A program made the position numbers and the translations under genes. Source: a virus. From it: a DNA stretch of 64,000 nucleotides. Every line of letters starts with the position of its first letter. Position 1 is the first letter of the stretch. Location of the stretch: positions 1-64,000 of IMG/VR virus record IMGVR_UViG_3300030110_002054. One strand, written 5' to 3'. This document shows, piece by piece, positions 40,253 to 50,200 of the stretch. The notes under the pieces are model-generated. The model was not told the DNA's origin. It worked only from the letters and a program-made list of their open reading frames with translations, and made no database searches.

Positions 40253-41387
40253 CAAGGATGAAGATGATGTCGATATAGAGGCAGGTGGCCAAACTTTCTC
40301 CGGTGCGCTAGATACTAAGTCCATGCGCGAGATGTTTAATGCGTGGGAGAAGGAAGCAAGCGGATTAGAGGGAGAATCCATTGGTTCCGTAACTGGACTT
40401 AATCTCCTTCAGGCAATTAAGAGTCAAGGAATGACTGGAAGGCTAAGAGGTGCTGGCCCGAACCTGCCAAACAAAGGTGGGGTTGAGATTTTCAAGGAAC
40501 TAGTAAAGATATTCAATGCCAAGGAGTTCTCACCTGAGCAATTTGATTTCTTGAGAGAATTAGATTCCATGATGAATACCTATTCGGCAGATGACCATCC
40601 CTTGAACCCAGCAAACATCAGATTCGACAACCCGATTGACATAGATGAGAAGGGAAGGACGCTAAAACCCAAAGAGGTGTATGGCCATTATCGAACAGAT
40701 GAGTATGAGAGCGCACAGAAACTCAAAGGGAAGGATAGACCCGCAGTTCCAGATAGTTGGTATAGCGATGGACGAGGTGCAGAACCTCCGATGTGGCAAG
40801 CATTGTATGGAGATGGCAATGGAGATGTCTTTGATGGCATCAGTTTGCACCAAGTTGTAAAGAAGGCAATTGAAAACTTCGATAAGATAGAATTGGAGAT
40901 AACACAAGACGACCCATTGGACTTGACTACTAGGAAACTAGGAACTCCACAGGTTGCTAAGATTCTTCTCACCATTCCTAGCATAAAGGCAATAGTCAAT
41001 ACCTTCATTCAAAGGCTGAAGCAAAATCCAACGAAGACATTTCCCGCTAAGTCTTGTAAATCTGCAATGGAGGCCAACCCAATCAAACTAGGAGCAAGGG
41101 GAAGTCAAGGGGTTAAGACCATCTTGGGCATTAGGGGAATGAAACAAGACATCAAGGAGATGTATGTGAAAATCAGTTGGAGGCAATGCAACAACATGGC
41201 CAAGATACTACTCGGTGACAATTCTCATTGGACAAGTGCTGGCAAGAACTCACTTCGCCTCGGTAAGAAGCCAACAGAGAAAAAGACGACTCCAAAACCC
41301 AAAGCGTCAGCAAAGCCAAAGAATGACGATACCGAGAAAAAATCACTAGATGCCGTTACTGATTGGAGGATGATTGTGAAATGTTGA
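40224..41387 (+). CDS. Hypothetical late protein (GTG start)
   Basis: 387 residues from GTG at 40224 with GGGGGAGGA just upstream. Basic N terminus (PKRKKENID), a mixed middle, and a Lys/Pro/Thr-rich linker near the C terminus. The last residues, VTDWRMIVKC, resemble the W-motif found at the N termini of the other late proteins. Probably a virion or head-assembly protein. Confidence 0.6.
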   Translation: MPKRKKENIDKDEDDVDIEAGGQTFSGALDTKSMREMFNAWEKEASGLEGESIGSVTGLNLLQAIKSQGMTGRLRGAGPNLPNKGGVEIFKELVKIFNAKEFSPEQFDFLRELDSMMNTYSADDHPLNPANIRFDNPIDIDEKGRTLKPKEVYGHYRTDEYESAQKLKGKDRPAVPDSWYSDGRGAEPPMWQALYGDGNGDVFDGISLHQVVKKAIENFDKIELEITQDDPLDLTTRKLGTPQVAKILLTIPSIKAIVNTFIQRLKQNPTKTFPAKSCKSAMEANPIKLGARGSQGVKTILGIRGMKQDIKEMYVKISWRQCNNMAKILLGDNSHWTSAGKNSLRLGKKPTEKKTTPKPKASAKPKNDDTEKKSLDAVTDWRMIVKC

Positions 41388-41470
41388 AGTGTTGTGACAT
41401 GAAGATATCCATAATGAACTACTCTGTCAGTTTTTGTCCATACTGCTTTGGGGGTGAAAAAGATGAGTGA
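41381..41470 (+). CDS. Micro-protein with zinc-type cysteines
   Basis: 29 residues: LKCCDMK near the start and FCPYCFGG near the end. Overlaps the upstream gene by 7 bases and the next by 8. The Cys arrangement and overlaps support it weakly. Confidence 0.35.
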   Translation: MLKCCDMKISIMNYSVSFCPYCFGGEKDE

Positions 41471-42419
41471 TGTTCTTTGGGAGGATATGATAAAACAACC
41501 TCCACCACCACCGCCACCTGCTCCTCCAATGCCCCCACCACCAATGGGAGGAATGCCCCCTCCACCGGGAATGGGAATGAACACTCCCGACCCTCCCGGT
41601 AAAATCGTTCAAGACGCACCGGGAACCCAACAAGAGACTGTTGCGGTTGACCCCGATAAGGAGGAAGAAGATGATGAGCAAGTTGAGAAGGGTGCAATTC
41701 AAGATTGGCAAAGCCAATTGCAAGGAGGAGGAACCTACGCTCAAACTCCGACTGGCATCTATATGCCAAGTTATACAAATCCGCAAAATCCACAACAGGC
41801 ACAACAGGCACAACAGGGACAACAAGAAGAAGTACCTGACTCATCAGTTCAACCATCTACCTCAACATACCAACAAAATCTAAATTGGAATGCGCGGGGT
41901 GCTACAGGAGAAAATGCACCAAACCTATCTGATATGAATGATAAGAACATAGAAGAATACTGGGATGCTATGATAGCACAAGGTAACATAAAGCAAATTG
42001 AGAAACCCACAAGGGGTTCCTTGGCTTGGGTTAACCCATTGGTGTTTGATGATGCAGAAGGAAAACAAGTCGATAATAGACGACTTGCTCAACCTGAAAC
42101 CAAAGAAAGTAAACCCCAAGGAAATCAGGCTCAAGGAAATCAGAAATCTAACTGGTTCAGCAATGTAGTCAGCGCACCATCTAAGGCAATCAATAGAGCG
42201 GCAGACGCGGTATTCGGGACGGATGAAGAAATCCAAAATGAAACTTGGATGGAAACAATGACCCAAGGTCGGCCTGAAAGAAAAGCCAAAAAAAATAGGG
42301 CAAGAGAATTAGTGGCGAATAAAAGGCGCACAGGAAAAAATACTCAATCAACTGCCACTAGAAATGAGCGGGGAGAAAGACTGGTTGATTCAGAAGATTC
42401 CACTTGGAGAGATGAATGA
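41463..42419 (+). CDS. Proline/glutamine-rich disordered late protein with W-motif
   Basis: 318 residues from the ATG at 41463. VLWEDMIKQ at the N terminus is the shared motif. It is followed by a poly-proline tract, a Gly/Pro/Met stretch and a Gln-rich region with QQAQQAQQGQQEE. IQDWQSQLQ is a second motif-like copy. Basic C-terminal segment (KAKKNRARELVANKRR). Likely flexible; may be a scaffold, a linker or an internal virion protein. Confidence 0.6.
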   Translation: MSDVLWEDMIKQPPPPPPPAPPMPPPPMGGMPPPPGMGMNTPDPPGKIVQDAPGTQQETVAVDPDKEEEDDEQVEKGAIQDWQSQLQGGGTYAQTPTGIYMPSYTNPQNPQQAQQAQQGQQEEVPDSSVQPSTSTYQQNLNWNARGATGENAPNLSDMNDKNIEEYWDAMIAQGNIKQIEKPTRGSLAWVNPLVFDDAEGKQVDNRRLAQPETKESKPQGNQAQGNQKSNWFSNVVSAPSKAINRAADAVFGTDEEIQNETWMETMTQGRPERKAKKNRARELVANKRRTGKNTQSTATRNERGERLVDSEDSTWRDE

Positions 42420-43078
42420 TGATTATCAGAAAGAGATGTGCATTTTGCAATCACCCTGATAGAGAAGATATGGAGGGTGATTTGGAAGGACTCAAAATGA
42501 CTGCTGACCAACTCGACAAGAAGATGGATTGGATGAGTGGAACTGCATCTAAGCATCAGCGAAATCACATGGGTCACTATGAAGACTCATCTAATCCACG
42601 TTGCAACATATGCACATCTGAGATGCGTGGGGATATTGAGATGAATATATACAACGGAGATATGACTCCTGAGATGGCGGCGAAGATGGAGAACTGTTCT
42701 GTCGAGCAGGTTGTTCGTCATATGCGAAACCACGTTCAACCACTAGTGCAGAAGTCTGCCGCGCAGATGATAGCCGCTAGGGAATTGGATGAGGTCGAGA
42801 CTCTAACTAGGAACATCAGGAGGCTTGAGGGAAAGATAGACGAGTTGTTCGACATGGAGGAAGTTGGCAATCCCAAGTATATCGACTCGCTAACTAAGAT
42901 GGCCAAGGAGATTAGGGAGAGTCTGAAGTATGTCATGGAGTTCAAGGGCAAGTTAGTCCACAAGAGACAGGATACGATTATAGTTCATCAGATGCAAATC
43001 GTCAAGGAGGTTCTAGCACAGAATCATCCTGATGTATGGTTGGATGTTAGGAAGAAGATGGAGGAAAAGATGCAATGA
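42416..43078 (+). CDS. Zinc-finger DNA-binding protein, possible small terminase subunit
   Basis: 220 residues. Two zinc-finger-like units: CAFCNHPDREDME ... KHQRNHMGH, and CNICTSEMRGDIE ... VVRHMRNHV (C-x2-C with His-x3-His). A helix-turn-helix-like stretch (MTPEMAAKMENCSVEQVVRHM) and a long coiled coil (ETLTRNIRRLEGKIDELFD) follow. Finger, HTH and coiled coil, lying upstream of the large terminase gene, suit a small terminase subunit. A late transcription regulator is the main alternative. The N terminus IIRKRC resembles the first early gene at 34451. Confidence 0.45.
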   Translation: MMIIRKRCAFCNHPDREDMEGDLEGLKMTADQLDKKMDWMSGTASKHQRNHMGHYEDSSNPRCNICTSEMRGDIEMNIYNGDMTPEMAAKMENCSVEQVVRHMRNHVQPLVQKSAAQMIAARELDEVETLTRNIRRLEGKIDELFDMEEVGNPKYIDSLTKMAKEIRESLKYVMEFKGKLVHKRQDTIIVHQMQIVKEVLAQNHPDVWLDVRKKMEEKMQ

Positions 43079-43347
43079 GTTGGGAAAGTGTATTGAAAGC
43101 CGAGAAAGTTTTCATTTTATCTGAGGAAATGAGCATGGGTTACAATGAAGTAATTGCCGTTTTCAAAAGTAAAGAAGCACTCAACAAATATCTCTTGGAA
43201 AAACATTCTGGACATATAAAAGAGGGATTTGAGAATGAGCAGGGAGAAATACAATTCAGGAGTGATAAGGAGGCGCGGACTCTAGCACTACAGGACATAA
43301 TGAGGACATATGATTACATTATCAATGAGGCGGAGATGAAAGAATGA
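43075..43347 (+). CDS. Small late protein with W-motif
   Basis: 90 residues starting MSWESVLKAE. Charged, alpha/beta. ATGA overlap with both neighbours. Unknown function; first of a run of six tagged genes. Confidence 0.6.
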   Translation: MSWESVLKAEKVFILSEEMSMGYNEVIAVFKSKEALNKYLLEKHSGHIKEGFENEQGEIQFRSDKEARTLALQDIMRTYDYIINEAEMKE

Positions 43348-43556
43348 GTTGGAAAGAGATATTGAAAGGAAAAGGAGAAAGACACTTCTTTGAAGATGGG
43401 AAACAATGGACAGGTGAAACTCACAAGCATCCTGATGGTACTCTAATGTCAGGCAAGGAACATGAAGAAGGAGTCAGTAAGAAATTGTTTCATCTATACG
43501 AATTAAGCGAAAAAGTGCTTCGCCATCTAAGTAAAGAGACAACGGAGATTAAGTAA
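43344..43556 (+). CDS. Small late protein with W-motif
   Basis: 70 residues starting MSWKEILKGK. A middle section rich in His and Gly (HKHPDGTLMSGKEHEEG) and a helical C terminus. Unknown function. Confidence 0.6.
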   Translation: MSWKEILKGKGERHFFEDGKQWTGETHKHPDGTLMSGKEHEEGVSKKLFHLYELSEKVLRHLSKETTEIK

Positions 43557-43557
43557 G

Positions 43558-43953
43558 ATGGATTGGCAAGAAGTTCTGAAGGTTCGGTATGCTGAAATTA
43601 AAGACTGGACGGAACGTGAGGAAGGTAGGGATAATTGTTGCGAGGTGGCCAAGAAGATGTATTGTGAATACGAACCTAAATTCATGAATCGAGATGGACT
43701 TGCACCTCTTTCTGAAGTCAAGGCAATGGACTGTGAACAGTTTCACAGTTATCTAGTAGACCTACTTCAAGAATCAAATAGAGATAAGGCTTGGTTCCAT
43801 ATTGTTCTAAGCATCAGGAACTACAAGAAGCGATGCGACCAAAACAGACAATTCTTCACACCGGAAGGAGGAAGGCCAATGCGCTCAGATGATTTCGGCA
43901 GACGCGACCCATATGAAGAAGGACAAAGAAGATTCAGGAGGAAGTATAGATGA
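43558..43953 (+). CDS. Small late protein with W-motif
   Basis: 131 residues starting MDWQEVLKVR, two bases after the previous stop. Helical with Cys residues (DNCCEVAKKMYCEYE) and a very basic C-terminal end (RRFRRKYR). Unknown function. Confidence 0.6.
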   Translation: MDWQEVLKVRYAEIKDWTEREEGRDNCCEVAKKMYCEYEPKFMNRDGLAPLSEVKAMDCEQFHSYLVDLLQESNRDKAWFHIVLSIRNYKKRCDQNRQFFTPEGGRPMRSDDFGRRDPYEEGQRRFRRKYR

Positions 43954-44267
43954 GTTGGAAAGATACACTAAAGGGGCTTATCAAGTGGACTCCCGGCAGA
44001 TATAACAAGGAAGGACAACAACTGTGTGTGAATAATTGTATTCGACCAGCATCGGAGGATACCATCTTCGCAAGGATGCCGGGTAAATCTACTAAGCCAT
44101 CTGATTTATGTCAATGGTGTTCAGATAGTTTGGGGAAGAGAGAAAAACCTCCTGTTGGGTATCAATTCTATGACAGGAATGGGAACCCAACGAGAAGTAG
44201 GGGCCAGCAGTCATTCATAGATAGAGCAACTAGAAACTTAAATGAAGAAAAGGAGAACAGAAGATGA
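43950..44267 (+). CDS. Small late protein with W-motif and zinc cysteines
   Basis: 105 residues starting MSWKDTLKGL. LCVNNCIRP and LCQWCSDS give a four-cysteine site. Basic C terminus. Unknown function. Confidence 0.6.
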   Translation: MSWKDTLKGLIKWTPGRYNKEGQQLCVNNCIRPASEDTIFARMPGKSTKPSDLCQWCSDSLGKREKPPVGYQFYDRNGNPTRSRGQQSFIDRATRNLNEEKENRR

Positions 44268-44593
44268 ATTGGGAAGAAATTGTAAAGGTAAAACAAGACT
44301 TGAAGGAACCGCTAGATTTGAAGGGTCTTTATGACGCAATAAAGGCATTAGATGCTGCGGGAGAAAGTTTGGAAATGCTACATGAAAAGAATGCTGAAAA
44401 CGTCAAAAGATTCCTTTCTGAAAGTCAGTATGAAAAATGGTGGGATAGGATGGAACAGGATAAAAGACAATTTATTTCTGACTTAGGTGAGATGAGAAAA
44501 CAAATTTACACTATGCTAAGAACCCTAAATGGGAAGACTAACATGGCTAGGAAACAAACTAGAGATGAACAAAGAACGGCGGCACAAGCATGA
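44264..44593 (+). CDS. Helical late protein with W-motif
   Basis: 109 residues starting MNWEEIVKVK; otherwise helical and charged. Overlaps neighbours by 4 bases each side. Unknown function. Confidence 0.6.
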   Translation: MNWEEIVKVKQDLKEPLDLKGLYDAIKALDAAGESLEMLHEKNAENVKRFLSESQYEKWWDRMEQDKRQFISDLGEMRKQIYTMLRTLNGKTNMARKQTRDEQRTAAQA

Positions 44594-45132
44594 ACTGGCA
44601 AGATATTTTGAAGATGCCATATATTGACTGGCGAGAATTGCAAGAACCATACGCTGATTCAGTAAGAGCAAGAGGAACTAGAGAAAATCCATTAGTATTC
44701 ATTGATGACCCTTCTCCATTGCCCGGTGAAGAATTCGACAATCAATATCTGAAATACTACGCAGGTAAAGGATATGGACAAAAAGACCACAAGACCTATG
44801 ATTATGATGAGAATGATGAGATGAGTTCTTTGGGGAGAGTGAAGCAGGATGGTAGGATAATCAAGCCGGAACTAACCAAGTATGGATTAGGAGTATTTCT
44901 AACAGGAACGTTGACACACTACAAAGAGAATAGATACAAGTCAAAGTATGGTGGCAAAACCCAAACCTATGCAAAACCAAGGGGTTCAATGATACCTTGG
45001 AAGATATCTGTCAAGTATTGTTTAGATAACAACATCAACATTCCAGATAATGCCCCTATCTTCCTAAGTGGAAGTGAATCAGGAACTTACGGAGAATGGA
45101 AAAGTAAGCAACAAAAGGGGACTAAAGAGTAA
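44590..45132 (+). CDS. Late protein with W-motif
   Basis: 180 residues starting MNWQDILKMP. Mixed structure with many Tyr, Gly and Lys. The stop shares a base with the next start (TAATG). Unknown function. Confidence 0.6.
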   Translation: MNWQDILKMPYIDWRELQEPYADSVRARGTRENPLVFIDDPSPLPGEEFDNQYLKYYAGKGYGQKDHKTYDYDENDEMSSLGRVKQDGRIIKPELTKYGLGVFLTGTLTHYKENRYKSKYGGKTQTYAKPRGSMIPWKISVKYCLDNNINIPDNAPIFLSGSESGTYGEWKSKQQKGTKE

Positions 45133-47198
45133 TGTCATGGCAAACTTCACTTCTCAAGGCATCCTTTGATACTCAAAAAATCAAAGCCGGAAGTGTTAGT
45201 CATAAGATAATCGTGGCTCTAGATGCCAGCAATCTAGATGGCATCATTAAGAAAATTAAATCTCAAGAAATGAATCTAGGTGGGGTAAGAAGTTCCCTCA
45301 ATAAAATTATCAGACTCTTCAATCAAGTGAATGAGCAATCTAAATCTATGAAAGGGCCACAATGGGAAAAGGCAAAAGAAAGATATGAGGATGTTACCTT
45401 TGCGGCACAAGCCATAGATGTCCCAATTGAATCACACCTGATGGAGAACGCTGAGAAACTCAAGGAGATGTTGGATGACCTTGCTCCGGCAAAAATGTCA
45501 GGTGGAAAAAGAAATCCGAATTACAAAGATAAGGTTCCCAAGAAAGTTCTGAATTTATACACTAAATTCTTGAATCAGGATTTTCAGCCTCTTGTGGATT
45601 ATCTGAACGAAGGTAGTCAAGATGCAAAGAAAGCCAAGATAAAGCAACTACGACTTTGGGAGAAGAACAACAACAAATTCGTGAAGGTCTTGAAATCACA
45701 GAAGGCTAACAAGGCTAAGTTGATGGGATACGATACACTCGATGTTGAACTCCTACTTCCTGATGATTTCAATTATAATATTCTTCCCAAGGCTTGGAAG
45801 CAAGAGGAACAAGCAAACGGTGTTTTGGTTACCCTGCCAAGTTGGATTACAATCCTACAGGGTAAGAAAATGTCAGGTGGACAGCCAAGTAAGCCAATTA
45901 CTAGGAATTTCTTCGCTAAGGTTTTCAATCAGCCTAAGTATTCTTCAACTAGAATTGCCGCCTCTACTAAAGTTGAAGTCGAAGGTATAACTGATGACAT
46001 AGCATTAGGATACATGCAACATGTATTGACAAAGGTATCAGGTGCAGATAGGCAACCCTTCATGCCTAATCTTGGGAAGGCGGGAGACATGTCAACTGGT
46101 TCTGCCAAGAAAGTAAACACAATGCTATTCGGAATTGGAAGCGGGCATCAAATGGGAACCGCGAAGACTCTTCCTTTACTTGAGTATCTATTCAGAAAGA
46201 AAAAGATAGACATTGATTCAGGATTCGCTACAGACACTACCAAAGAGGCTCTGACCAAAGATGCAGTTTATCGTAAGATGAATCGTGGTGGAGTTGATGA
46301 GAAGTATAAGGAAATAGTTGAGTTGTTTGAGAATCGAACCAAGAATAAGGGGGACACATCAGGCTTCGCTAAGTTTGAGTTAGATGTGAGAGCCGCAGGT
46401 AAAGAAATGGTGGAATTGTATGAGGAGTTGAAGAAGGATACTCCTCTCATCCCAAGTGGATTATCTGTTGATATGAGAGATTTCTTGCTAAAGCCGGGAG
46501 TAAGGGGATGGAAATCCAAGCCTGACCTAAAGGCAGAATATGCAGCAATACATCAAATTCTTCCAAATGGACAAGCAATAAAACAAATGAGATTTGGCGA
46601 AACTGTTTATGGAGATAGGAAACAGGCTGATGAGACAAAGAGAGTTGAGCAAATTCATACTGCATTAAATCGCATGAGGCCATCAAAACAAGATAGTCAA
46701 ATTTTAGTTCCTAGTAGTGAAGCAGATGTTGACCTCCTAAAGTTCCTTTTCACTAGTGTTGACTACAATCCTATTGCAACATTGAAAGAAGCCTTTGCTG
46801 AAAAGATAAAAACAGACGATGATTATGTTCGGTTTGCCATCAAAGACCAACTACAATTATCATTCGTTTATTTGATAGGGGCTTTGAAACATTTAGAATC
46901 AACTTTGTTGGGTTCCAATACTATCCATAAGGCGTTGTTAAAAACTGTCAAGGTCAAGCGAGTTTTCGATAAGAAGTCTAAACAGTTTGTAGAGGGTAAA
47001 CCACCAACCGCAGAAGAAATGGAAAAGTTGGAAACTCAATTAGAAACAGAAATCAATACGGTTTATCCACAGATAAGAGACAAATTGATTGAAGCAACGA
47101 AAGAAAAAATTAGCGAAGTTTTGAACGAGCCAATAGTTATTGACAAGGATGGTGTCGCACAACCATTGGATTGGCTCAAAGAAAGACCGGGAATGTGA
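45132..47198 (+). CDS. Large late protein with W-motif
   Basis: 688 residues starting MSWQTSLLKA. Long helical segments rich in Lys, repeated KMSGG phrases (near bases 45500 and 45870), and no enzyme motif visible. Size and position before the terminase suggest a virion or internal protein. Unknown family. Confidence 0.6.
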   Translation: MSWQTSLLKASFDTQKIKAGSVSHKIIVALDASNLDGIIKKIKSQEMNLGGVRSSLNKIIRLFNQVNEQSKSMKGPQWEKAKERYEDVTFAAQAIDVPIESHLMENAEKLKEMLDDLAPAKMSGGKRNPNYKDKVPKKVLNLYTKFLNQDFQPLVDYLNEGSQDAKKAKIKQLRLWEKNNNKFVKVLKSQKANKAKLMGYDTLDVELLLPDDFNYNILPKAWKQEEQANGVLVTLPSWITILQGKKMSGGQPSKPITRNFFAKVFNQPKYSSTRIAASTKVEVEGITDDIALGYMQHVLTKVSGADRQPFMPNLGKAGDMSTGSAKKVNTMLFGIGSGHQMGTAKTLPLLEYLFRKKKIDIDSGFATDTTKEALTKDAVYRKMNRGGVDEKYKEIVELFENRTKNKGDTSGFAKFELDVRAAGKEMVELYEELKKDTPLIPSGLSVDMRDFLLKPGVRGWKSKPDLKAEYAAIHQILPNGQAIKQMRFGETVYGDRKQADETKRVEQIHTALNRMRPSKQDSQILVPSSEADVDLLKFLFTSVDYNPIATLKEAFAEKIKTDDDYVRFAIKDQLQLSFVYLIGALKHLESTLLGSNTIHKALLKTVKVKRVFDKKSKQFVEGKPPTAEEMEKLETQLETEINTVYPQIRDKLIEATKEKISEVLNEPIVIDKDGVAQPLDWLKERPGM

Positions 47199-47202
47199 TG
47201 AT

Positions 47203-50196
47203 ATGGTCAGAGAAGATGTGGATATCGAAATAAATCGAGATGAGGTCTTACCTACTATCTTAACTGAGGGTCTAGATGAAATCGCAGAAATGGTATTTGA
47301 ATCTCTTCTACAACAATACGAAAGAGATAATCAAGGCGACCCAAATAATGAGGATAAAGCCGAGCAACAAACAGAAAATAGACTAAAGAACGTATTGAAT
47401 AGTATTCCTGAAGATGCTCTTTATGAATTCCTAGTAGAAAACATGACAGTAGTTATGGAGAAGGGAGAAGGTGAGGAATCACTACGAGAAAAAGGTAAGG
47501 AATCTGTCTTCTATAAACACCCGAATGGTAAGATTCTAGTTTTGCCACAATTCCTAGACATAACTGAGGAACAAGAAGCCGTCCAAAAGAAAATTGTTAA
47601 TCGAATTCAGAAAAAATATCGAAATTTAGCGAGTTTACCAAGAGGAGTGCTTGTTCAACAGATGAGATACATCTTCACGAACGCGGTTTCGACACATGTA
47701 TCAGGAAAAGGCAGAACCGTTAAGGAAACTAGAGAACATTTAGGCACAATAGGGCAAAAAGGCCAAAGAAGCAGAGTAGAATTAATGGATAAGTCTCTAA
47801 TGACCAATATTTTGAATAAATTTTGGCTTCCATCTAGTGGAAAGAATCTAACTTTCAAAAGTGTCTTCGATGATGATTGGAATCCAAAAGAAATTGACCT
47901 TAGTGGTGTCAATTTGAAGAAAAATATGACAGAAGACAAAATTCGACAACTAACAGGGCAAATTCAACGATATGATTTGCAAATACAAAACCATTTGGAG
48001 CCACTAGTCAATGTTTTGGAAGTAACACTACGAAATGATGGCGTTAAAGTTGAATTTGAGGCTGATGCGTTCATTGGTAGTTATGATTTGAAGAAACTGA
48101 ACAGAAGACAAGCCATTTACAGTTATTGGGGTGACATAAACGATGAATATGATGTTTTCAAAGATAAATTTGAATCATTTTACGATGCATTAGGTGATGT
48201 TGAGTTAGATGAAGAAGAATTTCAAGATAACAAGAAAATAAAGGCCATTGTCGAAATATTAGATAAGTTAGAGGACGATGACCAACTGAAGAAGAAAATA
48301 ATGAATGGTGATTTAAATTATATTGTTAAATTCAAGCCTCTAACACTACAAACTAACTTTTCAGAAGATAAAGGCTGGTTATTGTTTGAAAAGATGGCAA
48401 AGGAGATTGGAATCTTCGATGATTTTGATGCAAAGGAACTCGCAGACGAAATAAGTAACGTAGATGCTCGCCGTGAGAAACAAACCTCACTAAGTTTCGG
48501 TGGAAATGACTCATTACAATCTGATGAAGGAAAAACCAGCGATTACATGGCTGACACTATGGATACGGGCATTGATAGTAAAGGCGAAGAGAAAGTCCGA
48601 GGAGGAAGTCTTGAACATGAGATTAAGCAAGTATCTGAGATGGGAATTTTGCTTCAGGAACTAGTAAATGTCGAAGTTGACCCACTATACTATCATGCCT
48701 TCATGAAAGAAGGTGCAATCTTCAAGGACATGGTAGTTTTCGCAAATGAACTTGAAGAAATCAAATCTGCAATGCTTAGTGCCGGAGCCGCAAGAGAATT
48801 AGTTGACGGCGTGGAAGTCGATGATGATATCATAGACTATCTTGAAGAATTGACAAAATATGCTGCAATAGAAGGCAAAGGAGGATATTATTTGCCACTT
48901 CAACAAACCACTAACACATTTATCGCTGATTTGGATAAAGACTTCTCAATGGAGGACGTAATAGATGCAAAGGGCGATACTGTTAGAAATCTAGGAAGTG
49001 AGAACGAAATTAATACTAGGTTGAAAGATATTGGAAAGTTCCTCAGTCTCATTGCAGGAATTCTAGATGCTGGTAAGGATTTAACGCAATCAGCAAGTCC
49101 TTCTATTGCAGATACAGAAGATACCTCAGTAGGCCCAAAGAAAAACTCACCCAAGACAGATAAACCTGAATTGGGTCGAAGTCCTTTCACAAGTGCTACT
49201 TTCTTAGGAAGAGATAACAAGGAAAATCTTCTAGAAGAGTTAGAAGATGTTAAGGAAGAATTTGATGAACTATTGGAGGCAATAATTGATTTCTTCATCG
49301 TTCCCATGTTAGGCAGTAAAGTTCCTTTCGATGACCCCATCCCATTTGAATTCACAAACAGTAATGCACTCAGATACTTCAAGATATTAGGAGGTGGCAA
49401 GAAACCTGATAGCGCATTCTTCCGTGCTATGGTGATGGAAGGAAGAAGAGGCCCATTGTTCATCAAGAAGAATCAACTTGAGACTTTGGTGAAGGATTTG
49501 GAATATGTTACTTCTCCGGGGGAACAGAAAGACCTCCCCACTCTTTTGAATAAATTTAGAAGTCTAGGAGATACTGTAAATTACATTCTGAAACTAAAGA
49601 AGCGCAGTAGATTAGGTCAACAGGTATATGCAGAATTGGGTCATTCTCTAAGTGAGATACTTGATGATAACAATATGACTTGGCCTGAAGACCAAGTATT
49701 TCCAGCGAAGGCATCTTGGGGTAAGACCCCACAACAATGGGAAGAGGAATACAACAAGAATCCAAATTATGTTTGGCCATTGGGATATATCGTTAGTCAC
49801 ATAAAGAGGAATAGAGAAGGCTACAGTCAAAACCCTAGAACACAAGCGAAGGGTAGAGATAGAAAGCAGACAGGGGCAAACACACTTATCCAAAGATTCT
49901 TCTCTGCAATTGATGATATGAAATTAACAAGAAGCCTTGCTGAATTGCAGATACTAGAAACACACGACAACATCAGGAAGATGCTTGGTAAACCAGTATT
50001 CTACAATACTGCCAAGGTAGACAATTATGAACATGTGATGACCGCAATTCGCAAACTTGACGAGAAATACAATGTGGAAGTATCTGCTTTTGAGATTGAA
50101 AGCATCGTCAATGAAATCGGTTCTATGGCTGAGATAGGAAAGAAGCATGGAATTCCAACGGAGGGTGTGTATTTCGTCAAGGCTAACTTCAGGTGA
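47203..50196 (+). CDS. Very large late protein, unknown function
   Basis: 998 residues from the ATG at 47203. Acidic and helical, with repeated Glu/Asp-rich stretches; no W-motif and no catalytic pattern seen. Local composition is A+T-rich compared with the terminase gene. Its length is compatible with an internal core, tape-like or ejection protein, but it lacks the simple coiled-coil repeat expected of a tail tape measure. Unknown. Confidence 0.55.
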   Translation: MVREDVDIEINRDEVLPTILTEGLDEIAEMVFESLLQQYERDNQGDPNNEDKAEQQTENRLKNVLNSIPEDALYEFLVENMTVVMEKGEGEESLREKGKESVFYKHPNGKILVLPQFLDITEEQEAVQKKIVNRIQKKYRNLASLPRGVLVQQMRYIFTNAVSTHVSGKGRTVKETREHLGTIGQKGQRSRVELMDKSLMTNILNKFWLPSSGKNLTFKSVFDDDWNPKEIDLSGVNLKKNMTEDKIRQLTGQIQRYDLQIQNHLEPLVNVLEVTLRNDGVKVEFEADAFIGSYDLKKLNRRQAIYSYWGDINDEYDVFKDKFESFYDALGDVELDEEEFQDNKKIKAIVEILDKLEDDDQLKKKIMNGDLNYIVKFKPLTLQTNFSEDKGWLLFEKMAKEIGIFDDFDAKELADEISNVDARREKQTSLSFGGNDSLQSDEGKTSDYMADTMDTGIDSKGEEKVRGGSLEHEIKQVSEMGILLQELVNVEVDPLYYHAFMKEGAIFKDMVVFANELEEIKSAMLSAGAARELVDGVEVDDDIIDYLEELTKYAAIEGKGGYYLPLQQTTNTFIADLDKDFSMEDVIDAKGDTVRNLGSENEINTRLKDIGKFLSLIAGILDAGKDLTQSASPSIADTEDTSVGPKKNSPKTDKPELGRSPFTSATFLGRDNKENLLEELEDVKEEFDELLEAIIDFFIVPMLGSKVPFDDPIPFEFTNSNALRYFKILGGGKKPDSAFFRAMVMEGRRGPLFIKKNQLETLVKDLEYVTSPGEQKDLPTLLNKFRSLGDTVNYILKLKKRSRLGQQVYAELGHSLSEILDDNNMTWPEDQVFPAKASWGKTPQQWEEEYNKNPNYVWPLGYIVSHIKRNREGYSQNPRTQAKGRDRKQTGANTLIQRFFSAIDDMKLTRSLAELQILETHDNIRKMLGKPVFYNTAKVDNYEHVMTAIRKLDEKYNVEVSAFEIESIVNEIGSMAEIGKKHGIPTEGVYFVKANFR

Positions 50197-50200
50197 TTAG

